Position numbers and translations under genes: made by a program. Positions 45,418 to 55,080 of a DNA stretch of 64,000 nt are shown in pieces. The stretch lies in assembly GCA_002729875.1 (NCBI GenBank), contig PBZD01000126.1, forward strand, positions 1 through 64,000, written 5' to 3'. Position 1 is the stretch's first letter, and every line of letters begins with the position of its first letter. The notes under the pieces were generated by a model. It ran no database searches and was not told where the DNA came from. It worked only from the letters and a program-made list of their open reading frames with translations. Origin of the DNA: Chromatiales bacterium. GTDB lineage: Bacteria > Pseudomonadota > Gammaproteobacteria > Steroidobacterales > GCA-2729495.

Positions 45418-45572
45418 GCTGGCCGGCCTAACTCAAACCGTCAGCCCCACATCAGTCCGGAGTCATCGCTACACTGATAAATATCCGATCACTCTTAACT
45501 GAAGCCCATGGTTATCATGTTACCGGCAATCAGTCATTCCTGTTGTCGATATTTACTACAAAATTACCTGTA

Positions 45573-47456
45573 TCAGGTTTGCGCAATTGAAATTCCCGGA
45601 TGCCAGGTTGAATCGGCACCTGGCCCTCTGCGGGCGATCGCAGCATCGATAATAAATGGCCTGCCTTCACGATTGACGGATCGTGCTCGCGCAAGAGCCG
45701 ACTGAAATTCCTCAGGTCGTGATACAACTACACCCTCAATATCAAACCCTTGCGCAATCGAGACGAAATTAACATCCGGGTCACCCAGGTAACACGACAT
45801 ATCTTTCCAGGTATTTTTATCCGCACGTGCAACCCGCGACCCAACATGAATGCGTCCGCGTTCTGAATCATAACTGTGGTTATTGAAGACAATTACAACA
45901 ACCGGGATATCATATCGTGATGCAGTCCATAAACTCTCGAGTTGCCCAAACAACAACGCACCATCACCAACAAGCGCCACAACCTCGGTGTCCGGCAGAG
46001 CGATCTTGGCACCAAGCGCAGCACCAACACCCCAACCCAGCGCAAAACCGGTCGTCGGACCAATCAATGTCCTTCGCCCGGGACCAAAATCAATCCAGTG
46101 TTGCGGACTACGATCACCGGTTTCAACTACAACTGCCGCATCAGGCTCAAGCCACCGGTCAAGCTCATAACATAACCGCTCGGCATACATTGGCGCTCCA
46201 TCCCAGCCTCGCGCAGCACGCCGGCGGCGGCGTTCAGCAGCAGCTGCGCCCCCCTTCTTCACTGCCGCAAGTCTCTCGGCAGCTAATTTCTTCCGCCGGG
46301 ATTTTGTTGTCATACCAGACACTGCATCAATCAACGCATTTGTTGTCTCACGGATGCCTGCTGCAATCGCAACATCTACAGGGGAAACATTGGCAATCCT
46401 GTCGTACTCAACCCGCGCATTGATTATCCTTGCAGTATCCGGAACCGCCGCGGTAATAATCGCCGGATCCGGCATGGGACTGCCCAGATTCAGAAAAACA
46501 TCAGTCTTAAGTAACCCACGTGGGTAACCCATCGAATAAAACCCGGAAAACAGCGGATGCCGATACGGGAAATCGCCGTATACGCTATACCCCTGCGTAA
46601 CCGGTATCGCCAGCAACTCGGCCAGCTCAACAACAGCCTCTACGGCGCCTGCCCGCGTAACTTCTGAGCCGACGTTGATCATTGGGTGTTTGGCATCAAC
46701 CAGGTATTGCGCCGTACGTTCAATAAGTTCCGGCTTAGGCTCCATCTGTACATCGACGGTAAATGCGCTCTGTGGATAAATGGTTGCCTGAATATCGGCT
46801 GCGCCAATAATATTTCCTGGCATCCGGACGTAAACCGGTCCACCGGTCGGTGTAGCCGCCAACTTGATACCACGGCGGACCATTTCCGGAATGCGTCCCG
46901 GATGATCGACTGCCCATTGCCATTTGGTAAACGGTGCTGTCATCGCAAGCCAATCATCGGCCTGCTGAAATCCGTCACGACCGGCCAGCTTCGTATTAGA
47001 ACCGTCCGAGAGCACGACCAGCGAGGAACGGTCTTTCCACGCGTTATACATATTGCTCATCGAATTGGGCATGCCGATACCCGGCAACATCAGAAACCCC
47101 GGCCGGCGGGCCGCCAGTTCATATCCATGCGCCATGCTGACAGCCTGCCCTTCCTGTAGCGCAACAATCATTTTAAGCTGCGGACGGCTCATCAAAGCGT
47201 CATAAAAGGAGGTTTGACCGGTAGAATTCGTGTCAAAAACATATTCCGCACCGGCAGCCAGCAGAGTCTCAGCCAATGCTTCACCACCCGTACCGGAAAA
47301 CGGTGCCCCACTTCTACCGGGTCCACTGCCGGGGGGCGCAATGGCCGCACCAACCGACTCGGCCGCCGCACCGCTGAAACCCAGCGCGGCTACACCCAGG
47401 GTAAATTCACGACGGGATAACTCATGATCAAGAAACTTTTTTGCCAACGCCTTCAT
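45573..47456 (-). CDS. Tat-exported thiamine-diphosphate-dependent enzyme (acetolactate-synthase fold)
   Basis: The 627-residue protein begins with a hydrophilic helix and then SRREFTLGVAALGFSGAA, a canonical twin-arginine signal. The TPP-enzyme modules follow: pyrimidine domain with catalytic Glu102 (ALQEGQAVSMAHGYE), central domain around 230-380 and a PP domain with GDGALLFGQLESLWTASRYDIPVVVIVFNN. These enzymes (acetolactate synthase, benzoylformate decarboxylase, oxalyl-CoA decarboxylase kin) normally act in the cytoplasm. A Tat leader would carry it, already loaded with TPP, into the periplasm. Substrate is not predicted. Confidence 0.85.
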   Translation of the reverse strand: MKALAKKFLDHELSRREFTLGVAALGFSGAAAESVGAAIAPPGSGPGRSGAPFSGTGGEALAETLLAAGAEYVFDTNSTGQTSFYDALMSRPQLKMIVALQEGQAVSMAHGYELAARRPGFLMLPGIGMPNSMSNMYNAWKDRSSLVVLSDGSNTKLAGRDGFQQADDWLAMTAPFTKWQWAVDHPGRIPEMVRRGIKLAATPTGGPVYVRMPGNIIGAADIQATIYPQSAFTVDVQMEPKPELIERTAQYLVDAKHPMINVGSEVTRAGAVEAVVELAELLAIPVTQGYSVYGDFPYRHPLFSGFYSMGYPRGLLKTDVFLNLGSPMPDPAIITAAVPDTARIINARVEYDRIANVSPVDVAIAAGIRETTNALIDAVSGMTTKSRRKKLAAERLAAVKKGGAAAAERRRRRAARGWDGAPMYAERLCYELDRWLEPDAAVVVETGDRSPQHWIDFGPGRRTLIGPTTGFALGWGVGAALGAKIALPDTEVVALVGDGALLFGQLESLWTASRYDIPVVVIVFNNHSYDSERGRIHVGSRVARADKNTWKDMSCYLGDPDVNFVSIAQGFDIEGVVVSRPEEFQSALARARSVNREGRPFIIDAAIARRGPGADSTWHPGISIAQT

Positions 47457-47530
47457 TGCTTCCCCTCCAACCGTAGTCCATGCTACTCAGGTTTCATCAA
47501 TAGTTTAAATGCTATACCTACGAGCCCAAA

Positions 47531-48307
47531 ATGTTTCCAATCCGTGATGACAATCCGCACTTCCTGACACCATACGTAACCTACGCAATCATCATACTTA
47601 ATGTACTGGCCTGGGTATTACTGCAGGGTCTGGGCAGCGAACCGGCTCTTGCCAAATCCGTATGCATATTTGGGCTAATCCCCGGCGATCTGTTGAATAC
47701 CGTACAGCCCGGAACCCGCTTCCAGATCAGTCCAAATCTGTGGTGCAACATCACGGAGGGCAGCAGCTGGCATACGATCCTGACCTCCATGTTCATGCAT
47801 GGCGGCTGGCTGCACCTGATCGGCAATATGTGGTTCATGTGGGTCTTCGGCAATAATGTCGAGGATTCGATGGGACATGGTCGCTTTATTGTTTTCTACC
47901 TGTTATGTGGAGTTGCGGCTGCCGTATTCCAGATCATGTCAAATACTCAGTCGGCCGTACCAATGGTCGGCGCATCGGGTGCAATCGGCGGCGTCATGGG
48001 CGCATATATATTGCTTTACCCTCGCGTTCATGTACATATGCTTGTATTTTTTGGTTTTTTCGTCACTACTTTTGCGATGCCGGCGATGTTCATGATCGGC
48101 TACTGGTTCCTGCTGCAACTCGTTGGCGGGGTCGGCTCAATCGGCGCACATGGTGGCGGCACGGCATTCTGGGCACATATTGGCGGCTTTGTTGCAGGCG
48201 CGGCGCTGATCATGTTTTTTAAAGACCCCAGGCTTGTTGCGCGTCATCCCTATCACGGCTGGAATCCACAGCAATCTCCATCCAAAAGCTGGCGTCAGAT
48301 CAAATAA
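47531..48307 (+). CDS. Rhomboid-family intramembrane serine protease
   Basis: The 258-residue protein has six hydrophobic helices. The catalytic dyad is Ser149 in GASGAIGG and His216 in AFWAHIGGFVAG, and the helix-1/2 loop has the usual HGGWLHLIGNMWFMWVFG signature. It cleaves transmembrane substrates. It is a single gene, and the preceding TPP-enzyme gene is divergent. Confidence 0.9.
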   Translation: MFPIRDDNPHFLTPYVTYAIIILNVLAWVLLQGLGSEPALAKSVCIFGLIPGDLLNTVQPGTRFQISPNLWCNITEGSSWHTILTSMFMHGGWLHLIGNMWFMWVFGNNVEDSMGHGRFIVFYLLCGVAAAVFQIMSNTQSAVPMVGASGAIGGVMGAYILLYPRVHVHMLVFFGFFVTTFAMPAMFMIGYWFLLQLVGGVGSIGAHGGGTAFWAHIGGFVAGAALIMFFKDPRLVARHPYHGWNPQQSPSKSWRQIK

Positions 48308-48317
48308 CCTGACCAGC

Positions 48318-48971
48318 TCAAAAACAGGCCGGCAACTGCTGTGCCGGTCGCATAATCATATTGACAACGGTTAACAGCAAGAAAGCATATAGCACGAGCG
48401 CGCCGATGCTGCGATCGGTCCGAACTGCCTGAGCTATTCCCGCAACTGAAAATATGGGCGTTACAACACACAAAGCAAGATACTTTATGCTTGCTGCAGC
48501 ACTTGCCAGCACCGGTAGAATCGGTGACAAAACTATGTCTGGCGACTCGTTCAGGTGGGTAACAATACTGAGCAGAAAGATATCCTCTACACAATCGAGC
48601 ACTGAAGCCGCCAACGGAAACCAGATGGCTATTGCGCCAGCACGGAACCATGCACCGTCGAGTCGCCGCGTCAACAAACCGATGAGTCCCGCCAGCAAGA
48701 ATCCGTAACTCCACGCAAATGTGACATCCCCCGGCACCAGCAGTGCCGCAATGGCGGCTCTTGCCTCGGGTTCAAACGACAGGACAATCTCACTCGCTCG
48801 TTCAGCTGTAAATGCCAGTTGCAAACAGGTCAACTCCCCCATGCGCTCACCGAGTGCGGCGCTATGCGGCAGCATCAATACACTGATGGCAAAAGTGAAG
48901 ATGGCAACGCCCGTCAGCGCCAAGGCCAAGAATATCCAACCACCATGAGTTAAACGCAACAAACGTTCCAT
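48318..48971 (-). CDS. Integral membrane protein of unknown function
   Basis: The 217-residue protein has about five or six hydrophobic segments (residues about 12-32, 85-105, 110-130, 140-165, 170-205) and a cysteine-containing loop between (GELTCLQLAFTAERAS). No known family is recognised. It converges with the rhomboid gene and its start is ATG 48971. Confidence 0.55.
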   Translation of the reverse strand: MERLLRLTHGGWIFLALALTGVAIFTFAISVLMLPHSAALGERMGELTCLQLAFTAERASEIVLSFEPEARAAIAALLVPGDVTFAWSYGFLLAGLIGLLTRRLDGAWFRAGAIAIWFPLAASVLDCVEDIFLLSIVTHLNESPDIVLSPILPVLASAAASIKYLALCVVTPIFSVAGIAQAVRTDRSIGALVLYAFLLLTVVNMIMRPAQQLPACF

Positions 48972-49134
48972 CTGATCACTCCATACAATGGTTTATATAT
49001 AAGCAAATAACTGCTGAGGAACAAGGAATCCCGGCACCAGGGTGTCTGGCATTCAATCTACGAACAGGCTATCTTTGCTTGTTGATATCTTTAAGACTCC
49101 TGGTACAGCTGGAACCCAAACGAGGCAACAATCT

Positions 49135-50157
49135 GTGGACATTGACATCATTCTGGAACCCGACCTGACCCCGCAACAAATAACGGAACTGGGTCAGGCC
49201 GCAGAACGGTATGGCATCAGAGCCCTGTGGACCTCAAACTATTTCGCCCACTGGGATCCATTTATCAGCCTCGTACCTCTGGCGCAATCCACCAATAAAC
49301 TATTGATGGGTCCTCTTGCTGTAAGTCCGTTCGAGATGCATCCGCTTAAGATTGCCAACGGCTTATTGTCATTAAACGAAATATGCAACGGACGAGCACA
49401 GGTCGCAATAGGAGCCGGTGAGGGCAACCTCGATGCAATGGATCTGAAAAAACCGAAAAAAATTGTTCTGGCAATTCGTGAAGCACTAGAAATCGTACTT
49501 GCTGCAACTCATGGCAATCTCAAGGACGGGTACAACGGTGAAATTTTTAATGTCAACCTGCCCTGTGCCTATGACTGGTTAAGCGCCTCTTCACCGAAGA
49601 TTTATATGACAGCCTATCGCTACATGATGATGCGCATGGGTGGGAGAATCGCTGACGGTGTATTCGTGGGCTGCACCCCACCGGAAATCATGCAACCGGC
49701 GATGGAAAACGTAAACATAGGCCTAAGCCGTCGAGACATGCCAGCGGATAATTTCCGCACCAACACATTTTGGGCCTGGCACATTAAGGCAGACCGTGAC
49801 GAAGCCTACCGCGAATCACGCCGTGAACTCGCCTGGCGTGGTCGAAAACTTGACCCTGAGCTGTTAATCAACTGGCTGACCGAAGAAGAGGCGCAGTTCG
49901 TTCAGGACAGTTTTACAGCGTACGTCACAGCATATTTCGACCGAACCGGTATAGTTAAAGGTGTTTCAGATGATATTAATGATCGCCTGATGCACGGCAT
50001 GACATCGACCGGCGGACTGGATGCTCTGGATCGTGAAATCGAACGCTTTAAATTATTTCATAAACAGGGGCTTACAGAAATTGCGTTGCGACTCCATGAA
50101 GACCCAATGGATGCACTGAAGATCATCGGCGAGCAAGTCGTTCCTAAATTAAAATAA
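49135..50157 (+). CDS. LLM-class flavin- or F420-dependent oxidoreductase, copy 3
   Basis: A GTG at 49135 (with GAGG nine bases before it) gives 340 residues starting DIDIILEPDLTPQQITELG, the same N-terminus as copy 2 and the same length as copy 1. The frame could also start at 49042, but the extra 31 residues are unlike the family. Motifs SPFEMHPLKIANGLLSLNEICNGRAQVAIGAGEG, FWAWHIKADRDEAYRESRRELAWRGR and LDREIERFKLFHKQGLTEIALRL are present. It is followed 33 bases later by the TPR lipoprotein gene. Confidence 0.8.
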   Translation: MDIDIILEPDLTPQQITELGQAAERYGIRALWTSNYFAHWDPFISLVPLAQSTNKLLMGPLAVSPFEMHPLKIANGLLSLNEICNGRAQVAIGAGEGNLDAMDLKKPKKIVLAIREALEIVLAATHGNLKDGYNGEIFNVNLPCAYDWLSASSPKIYMTAYRYMMMRMGGRIADGVFVGCTPPEIMQPAMENVNIGLSRRDMPADNFRTNTFWAWHIKADRDEAYRESRRELAWRGRKLDPELLINWLTEEEAQFVQDSFTAYVTAYFDRTGIVKGVSDDINDRLMHGMTSTGGLDALDREIERFKLFHKQGLTEIALRLHEDPMDALKIIGEQVVPKLK

Positions 50158-50190
50158 ATTCTGACATACAGCCACATATCATCCGATATA

Positions 50191-52599
50191 ATGACCCTGA
50201 GCTTAGGAGACAAACCCGTGGGTAGCAGATTTTACTCCATTTTACCGTTCCTGATTTGCATACTACTAACAGCGTGCGGAACACCGGAAGAACGCTCGGC
50301 CAACTATCTTAAGAAGGCCGAAGCATTTTTTGCAGAAGAGGACTTTGCTACAGCCCGGATCGAGGCAATGAATGCCGCTCAGATCGAACCACGCAATGCC
50401 GATGTTCGATATTTACTCGCCCAGATCGAAGAAAAAGAACAGAACTTCCGCAAGTCGATGGGCCACCTGCAAGTCGCCATTGATGCTGACCCCAACCACC
50501 TCAAATCACGGATCAAGCTCGGTAGCTTCTACATTCTGGGCAAAGCCACTGAACAGGCAACCGAGCAGGCAGAAGCTGCGTTAAAACTGAGTCCCGACAA
50601 TGCCGAAGTCATACTGCTGCAAGCACGCATTCACTACCTGAACGAAGACATCGAAACTGCGCTGGAAAATATTGAAGCGGCACTTGCCAATGATCCAACG
50701 CTAATCGAGGCAATCACGTTCAAAGCCGGGATACTTGCTGCGCAGGGAAACATGGATGAGGCATTCGAACTGATCGAAAATGGCATTGGCATTAGCAATC
50801 CTGCAGATACCAAGAAACTCCGACAGTTCCGTGTCCTGATGCTGATTTCATCTGAGCGCCAAGAGGAGTTAGAAGCAGACCTCAAGGCACTGACCGCAGA
50901 CTATCCGGACGATGAGAGCTTCCCATTGGCGCTTGCCCAGTTGTATGTCACTCTGGAGCGTCTGGATGATGCTGAGGTTATTTATCGCAATTACATCGAC
51001 CGGGATTCGCAAGATGTAAAGCGCCGCATTACATTCGCCCGTTTCATGGGTATCCGGCACGGTCCTGAAGCAGCAGAAAACCAGCTTAAAGACTTTATTA
51101 CCAAGCTCCCGGAAGCGCTGGAACTTCAACTGGCCCTTGGCCAGCTTTATGAATCTATGCAGCAACCGGATGCTGCACTGGTGACTTATGAGCAGATTGG
51201 CACCATCAAACCAAAAACACCCACCGATCTCGCTGCCCGTAATCGAATTGCCGCCATCAGAATCCAGCAGAACAATCCGGATGAAGCTAAAGCGGTCATT
51301 GCCGCAATCCTGGCCGATGAACAGGACAATTCAGACGCATTGATGATGCGTGCGGCATTCTCTTATATGGAGAAAGAATTTGATGATGCCACCGCAGATC
51401 TACGCACGATCCTGCGCACACTACCTGATTCCGAACGCGCCCTGCTCCTGCTTGCACGTTCGCACAATGCCGGCAACAGTAGCGCACTGGCTCAGGATGC
51501 CTATCGTCGCCTGATCGAACTTAACCCGTCTCATTCGGTTGCCTCTACAGAACTTGCCGAGTTGCTGGCCCAGAGCGGTAACATTCCGAAGGCAGAAGAA
51601 GTATTGCGCGAACAGCTGGCAGCCGCACCAGAGGATCGCCGGGCGGCCTCCAGCCTGATCCAGGCTTTATTGCTCCAGGGTGATGTAGAAGCCGCTGAAA
51701 CTGAGGCACGAACCATGCTGGACCTCGGTGATGATACGGGCCTGGCAGATTTTCAACTTGGCCGGGTTCTGCAGGCCAGACAATCCAGTCAGCAGGCCAT
51801 TGCTGCGTACAAGACTGCACTGGAGAAGAATCCTGAAGCCCCGGAACCGCTGCAGGGACTCGTTACTATTTTTACCAATGAAGGTCAGTCCGAAAAAGCT
51901 ATCGCCTTCCTGCTTGATCACTTAGAGCAATACCCAACACAACTCCCACCACGTATGTTGCTGGCTACAGTGTATGCCAAACAAGGAGAAATCGAGTCCG
52001 CCGCTGAACTTTTTGAAGAAACCATCTCACTACAGCCCAATGCGACAAGAGCCTACGCAGCACTTGCTGCTCTCTACCCGAATGATTCGGCGCGGCGGCG
52101 TAGCATCTATAAGCGTAGTGTTGATGCAAATCCTCAGGATCTCATAAGCAATATAATGCTGGCGGGTGAATACGAACGTAACAACCAGACTGAGGATGCG
52201 ATCAGTATCTACGAGAAAATTCTTATAACCAACAGAAATCATATTCTGGTGACTAACAACCTGGCTGCGCTACTGCTCGACTACCGTTTTGATGCAGCAG
52301 ATCATGTGCGCGCTCTTGATCTTGCCAGGCGATTTGAAATCAGTGACGAGGCGGCGTTACTCGATACACTTGGCTGGGCCTACTATCGGAATAGTGACTA
52401 CATGAATGCAACCCGCTTTCTTAAGAAAGCAGTCGCCAAAAACGATAAGGTTGGCCTGCTTCATTACCATCTTGGCATGGCTCTGCTGAAAGTAAACAGA
52501 CTGGAAGATGGACGCAATGCGCTCGAACAATCACTAAGCCTTGCAGAAAATGACTTTCCCGGCATTGAAGAAGCCCGTGCGACTCTCAAGCAGCTCTAG
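50191..52599 (+). CDS. TPR-repeat lipoprotein resembling PEP-CTERM-system PrsT
   Basis: The 802-residue protein has a lipobox (CILLTAC) after a short hydrophobic signal, then about 20 TPR-like repeats end to end (for example NYLKKAEAFFAEEDFATARIEAMNAAQIEPRNADVRYLLAQ, and later the tandem series around 400-800). The N-terminal arrangement is like PrsT, the TPR lipoprotein of exosortase/PEP-CTERM systems, and a VPLPA-CTERM protein is present at 5.4 kb, but 45 kb apart, with no exosortase seen. A general protein-binding scaffold in the envelope is the alternative. It ends in a four-base overlap with the next, convergent gene. Confidence 0.7.
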   Translation: MTLSLGDKPVGSRFYSILPFLICILLTACGTPEERSANYLKKAEAFFAEEDFATARIEAMNAAQIEPRNADVRYLLAQIEEKEQNFRKSMGHLQVAIDADPNHLKSRIKLGSFYILGKATEQATEQAEAALKLSPDNAEVILLQARIHYLNEDIETALENIEAALANDPTLIEAITFKAGILAAQGNMDEAFELIENGIGISNPADTKKLRQFRVLMLISSERQEELEADLKALTADYPDDESFPLALAQLYVTLERLDDAEVIYRNYIDRDSQDVKRRITFARFMGIRHGPEAAENQLKDFITKLPEALELQLALGQLYESMQQPDAALVTYEQIGTIKPKTPTDLAARNRIAAIRIQQNNPDEAKAVIAAILADEQDNSDALMMRAAFSYMEKEFDDATADLRTILRTLPDSERALLLLARSHNAGNSSALAQDAYRRLIELNPSHSVASTELAELLAQSGNIPKAEEVLREQLAAAPEDRRAASSLIQALLLQGDVEAAETEARTMLDLGDDTGLADFQLGRVLQARQSSQQAIAAYKTALEKNPEAPEPLQGLVTIFTNEGQSEKAIAFLLDHLEQYPTQLPPRMLLATVYAKQGEIESAAELFEETISLQPNATRAYAALAALYPNDSARRRSIYKRSVDANPQDLISNIMLAGEYERNNQTEDAISIYEKILITNRNHILVTNNLAALLLDYRFDAADHVRALDLARRFEISDEAALLDTLGWAYYRNSDYMNATRFLKKAVAKNDKVGLLHYHLGMALLKVNRLEDGRNALEQSLSLAENDFPGIEEARATLKQL

Positions 52600-54128
52600 C
52601 GAGATAACGGAACAACGTCGAATGCAATGCTGATACGTTTGCTTTTGGCAACAAAATCCAACGTCCGGTGATAACAGTACGACGGAAATAAAACCAGCCT
52701 GCCCTCGGCAGGCACGACACAACGTAACTTTGGATCGACAGAAAAATAAAAATGATCCGCTGGCATGCCGAACTCCAGCGCACCTGCCTGCGGATCATCA
52801 GCCTGCATGTCTTCCGGCAACTGTGCATAGTAGACACCGCTCAGCCAACCAAGGGGATGCGTATGGGGCGACTGATGACCGCCCGAACCAAGTACGGTTC
52901 CCCAGATACGCAGCGTCCAGTGATCCGCTGCATAGGCCATAACCGGGTGATGATTAAATCCCCGCTGCCGCCAGCTGTTTACAGTGTCATGGACGGCTGC
53001 ATTGATCAACTCGGTAAATGCTTCAATGACGCAGTCTTCCGCTGGATTCAGTTCCCCTGTTTGCATGCCGCCGGCCGTAGATTTACGCACCGGATTGGTA
53101 ATCAGTGACGGGTGCGCTACGAGATAGTCTGCAAGACAGCGATTAAAGCCTTTGCTATCAACATACCCATCCGGGGGCGTACTATCGATGATGGTCACAA
53201 GTTCATCGAGCCCCTGAATTGCAGCAGACTTGTCACACTGCCCGGTATCAGCCAATGCATAGATGTACGCGGTGAGCACCAGCCGCTCACCCGGATATTT
53301 AGCCAGAAAATCGGTGCAGCGCTGTAACGCACTAGCTGAGTGCCCGAGTTGCATCTCTGTATTGGCCAGGTCCGCAACGGCGCGAGCATTGGCCGGGTTA
53401 ACCCGCACGGCCACCTGCAGGGCATCGGCCGCACCGGCAGCATCACCGCAGCGGCGACGCGCATAGGCGAGATTGATCAGCGCCATATCGTCACACGGGG
53501 CAATATCGATGGTCTTTTCCAGCACTTCGATTGCAGCGGCAAATTCATCAAGCCCACATAACACGGCACCCTTATTTGCAAGCATCAGCGGATGACCCGG
53601 AACCGTTAGCAAGGCCGTATCAATTTCACTCAAAGCCCGGTCACCGTGCCCGGCTTCCATCAATGCATTGGCATAATTGCAACGCACCTCCAGGTCATCA
53701 GGATCGAGTTCAAGACAGGCCGCATATTGTGTCGCGGCCTCGTCAAGATGACCCCGCCGCTGCAGGATCGCGCCAAGATTAGCCAGCACCTGACCGGATG
53801 CATGATCTGCCTGAACTACATCACGCAAGGCCAGTTCTGCTGCGTACAATTCACCGGTTGCCAGGAAAGTTAAGGCCAGTTCGTTGGCGGATACCGGATC
53901 TTGCGGCGCTAACCGCCCAAGTCTTTGCAACAACCGAATTGACAGATCAAAGTCAGCCCGCTGCCGCGCCAGAATCCCCCGCAAGCGCAATGCCTGGCGA
54001 TTGCCCTGCTCCGTGTCGAGTACCTGTGCATACAGTTCATCAGCCTGATCAAGCCGGCCCTGCTGATGCAACGTCATGGCCTGCTGCAACCAGTCCGCAA
54101 GATTCCGGCTCACCGGTTGAGAATCCAT
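52596..54128 (-). CDS. TPR protein with C-terminal 2-oxoglutarate/Fe(II) oxygenase domain
   Basis: ATG 54128 gives 510 residues. Residues about 15-300 are TPR repeats (DELYAQVLDTEQGNRQALRLRGILARQ, RRGHLDEAATQYAACLELDPDD). Residues about 395-505 are a 2OG-Fe(II) oxygenase domain: SPHTHPLGWLSGVYYAQLP gives the first His residues of the facial triad, and FPSYCYHRTLDF the distal His, followed by KRISIAFD with the Arg for 2-oxoglutarate. The combination is seen in putative peptide or protein hydroxylases. Confidence 0.8.
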   Translation of the reverse strand: MDSQPVSRNLADWLQQAMTLHQQGRLDQADELYAQVLDTEQGNRQALRLRGILARQRADFDLSIRLLQRLGRLAPQDPVSANELALTFLATGELYAAELALRDVVQADHASGQVLANLGAILQRRGHLDEAATQYAACLELDPDDLEVRCNYANALMEAGHGDRALSEIDTALLTVPGHPLMLANKGAVLCGLDEFAAAIEVLEKTIDIAPCDDMALINLAYARRRCGDAAGAADALQVAVRVNPANARAVADLANTEMQLGHSASALQRCTDFLAKYPGERLVLTAYIYALADTGQCDKSAAIQGLDELVTIIDSTPPDGYVDSKGFNRCLADYLVAHPSLITNPVRKSTAGGMQTGELNPAEDCVIEAFTELINAAVHDTVNSWRQRGFNHHPVMAYAADHWTLRIWGTVLGSGGHQSPHTHPLGWLSGVYYAQLPEDMQADDPQAGALEFGMPADHFYFSVDPKLRCVVPAEGRLVLFPSYCYHRTLDFVAKSKRISIAFDVVPLSR

Positions 54129-54195
54129 CACATGGGGCCTATAAACAGGTTTAATCTATGCCGTGACCAATGGCATAGCTATTGATGGCTTTTGT

Positions 54196-55080
54196 CTATT
54201 TCAACCACTTGCCACGATCAGCTTCCATCTGCACGATGCCACCACGCCGATCCAGCATGAATTTGGCCTGCTCAGAACCAAATACACGATCAACCAGAAC
54301 ATTCATCGGATCCGAACGGTTGGTGTATTCGCGATAGGTAAAATCATACTCCTGCTGTGCGTTGCGCTGTTCATTGGGTAGTTTCTCTGCCTCATCGAGC
54401 CAGCGGAACCAGCGATCGACAAATTTCCCAAGGTAAGCCTCGCATTGATCGATATGCTCATCAGTAAGATCAGTGATATAACTCGAACAAACCGGTGACT
54501 GCATACCACGAATCACCGGTCCGTGGCTTGCTGACCAGATAAAATCTTCATTAGCACGGAACTCAAGATAATCCTTGTTGACATCGCCCTCATAATATTT
54601 ATTGACGTAGTCTTCGTTAACCTTGATATCGACTCGCGGCACATAATCCGCATAAAACAACAGGTTCGGCACCGTTCCAAAAATAATCATCAGGTTAGGT
54701 ACTTGCGTCTCCTGACCAAGCGTCACGTTGATATTCATATCGATGATGCTGGCCTGACGATTACCAATCCAGGATCGAACAAACCAATCCATATCATTAC
54801 CGGTGTAGCCATAAAACGCACCTTCCATCTGTCCATCAGGCGAGGTGTAGTAATCAGCCCCCTTAGAAATAGGATGCAGTTCGGCACCGAAATACTTGAT
54901 CATTCGGTCGGCTATCTTGCCGTGGATACCCCAACAGCGCTCCCACTGTTTGGAGACATCAATATTTGGATTTTCGGCCAAAAATTCATGAATTGTCTTT
55001 ACATCACTTTGCTTGCTCATTGCGCTAAAACCTTGAATTCCTGTCATGATCCGGAGTTTAGATCCTATCAGGACATTCAT
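54196..55080 (-). CDS. Red chlorophyll catabolite reductase (RCCR)-like protein
   Basis: The 294-residue protein (ATG 55080; the internal Met at 55047 or 55020 are possible starts) has no enzyme annotation I can read directly, but its middle third matches plant RCCR, the ferredoxin-dependent bilin reductase of chlorophyll breakdown, in order: RSWI...DMNIN, VPNLMIIF, then PRVDIKVNEDYVNKYYE, GPVIRGMQSPV and, near the end, RVFGSEQAKFMLD; the spacing of these segments also agrees. The comparison is from memory, not an alignment. If right, it reduces a linear tetrapyrrole. It is divergent from the aminotransferase gene. Confidence 0.55.
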   Translation of the reverse strand: MNVLIGSKLRIMTGIQGFSAMSKQSDVKTIHEFLAENPNIDVSKQWERCWGIHGKIADRMIKYFGAELHPISKGADYYTSPDGQMEGAFYGYTGNDMDWFVRSWIGNRQASIIDMNINVTLGQETQVPNLMIIFGTVPNLLFYADYVPRVDIKVNEDYVNKYYEGDVNKDYLEFRANEDFIWSASHGPVIRGMQSPVCSSYITDLTDEHIDQCEAYLGKFVDRWFRWLDEAEKLPNEQRNAQQEYDFTYREYTNRSDPMNVLVDRVFGSEQAKFMLDRRGGIVQMEADRGKWLK

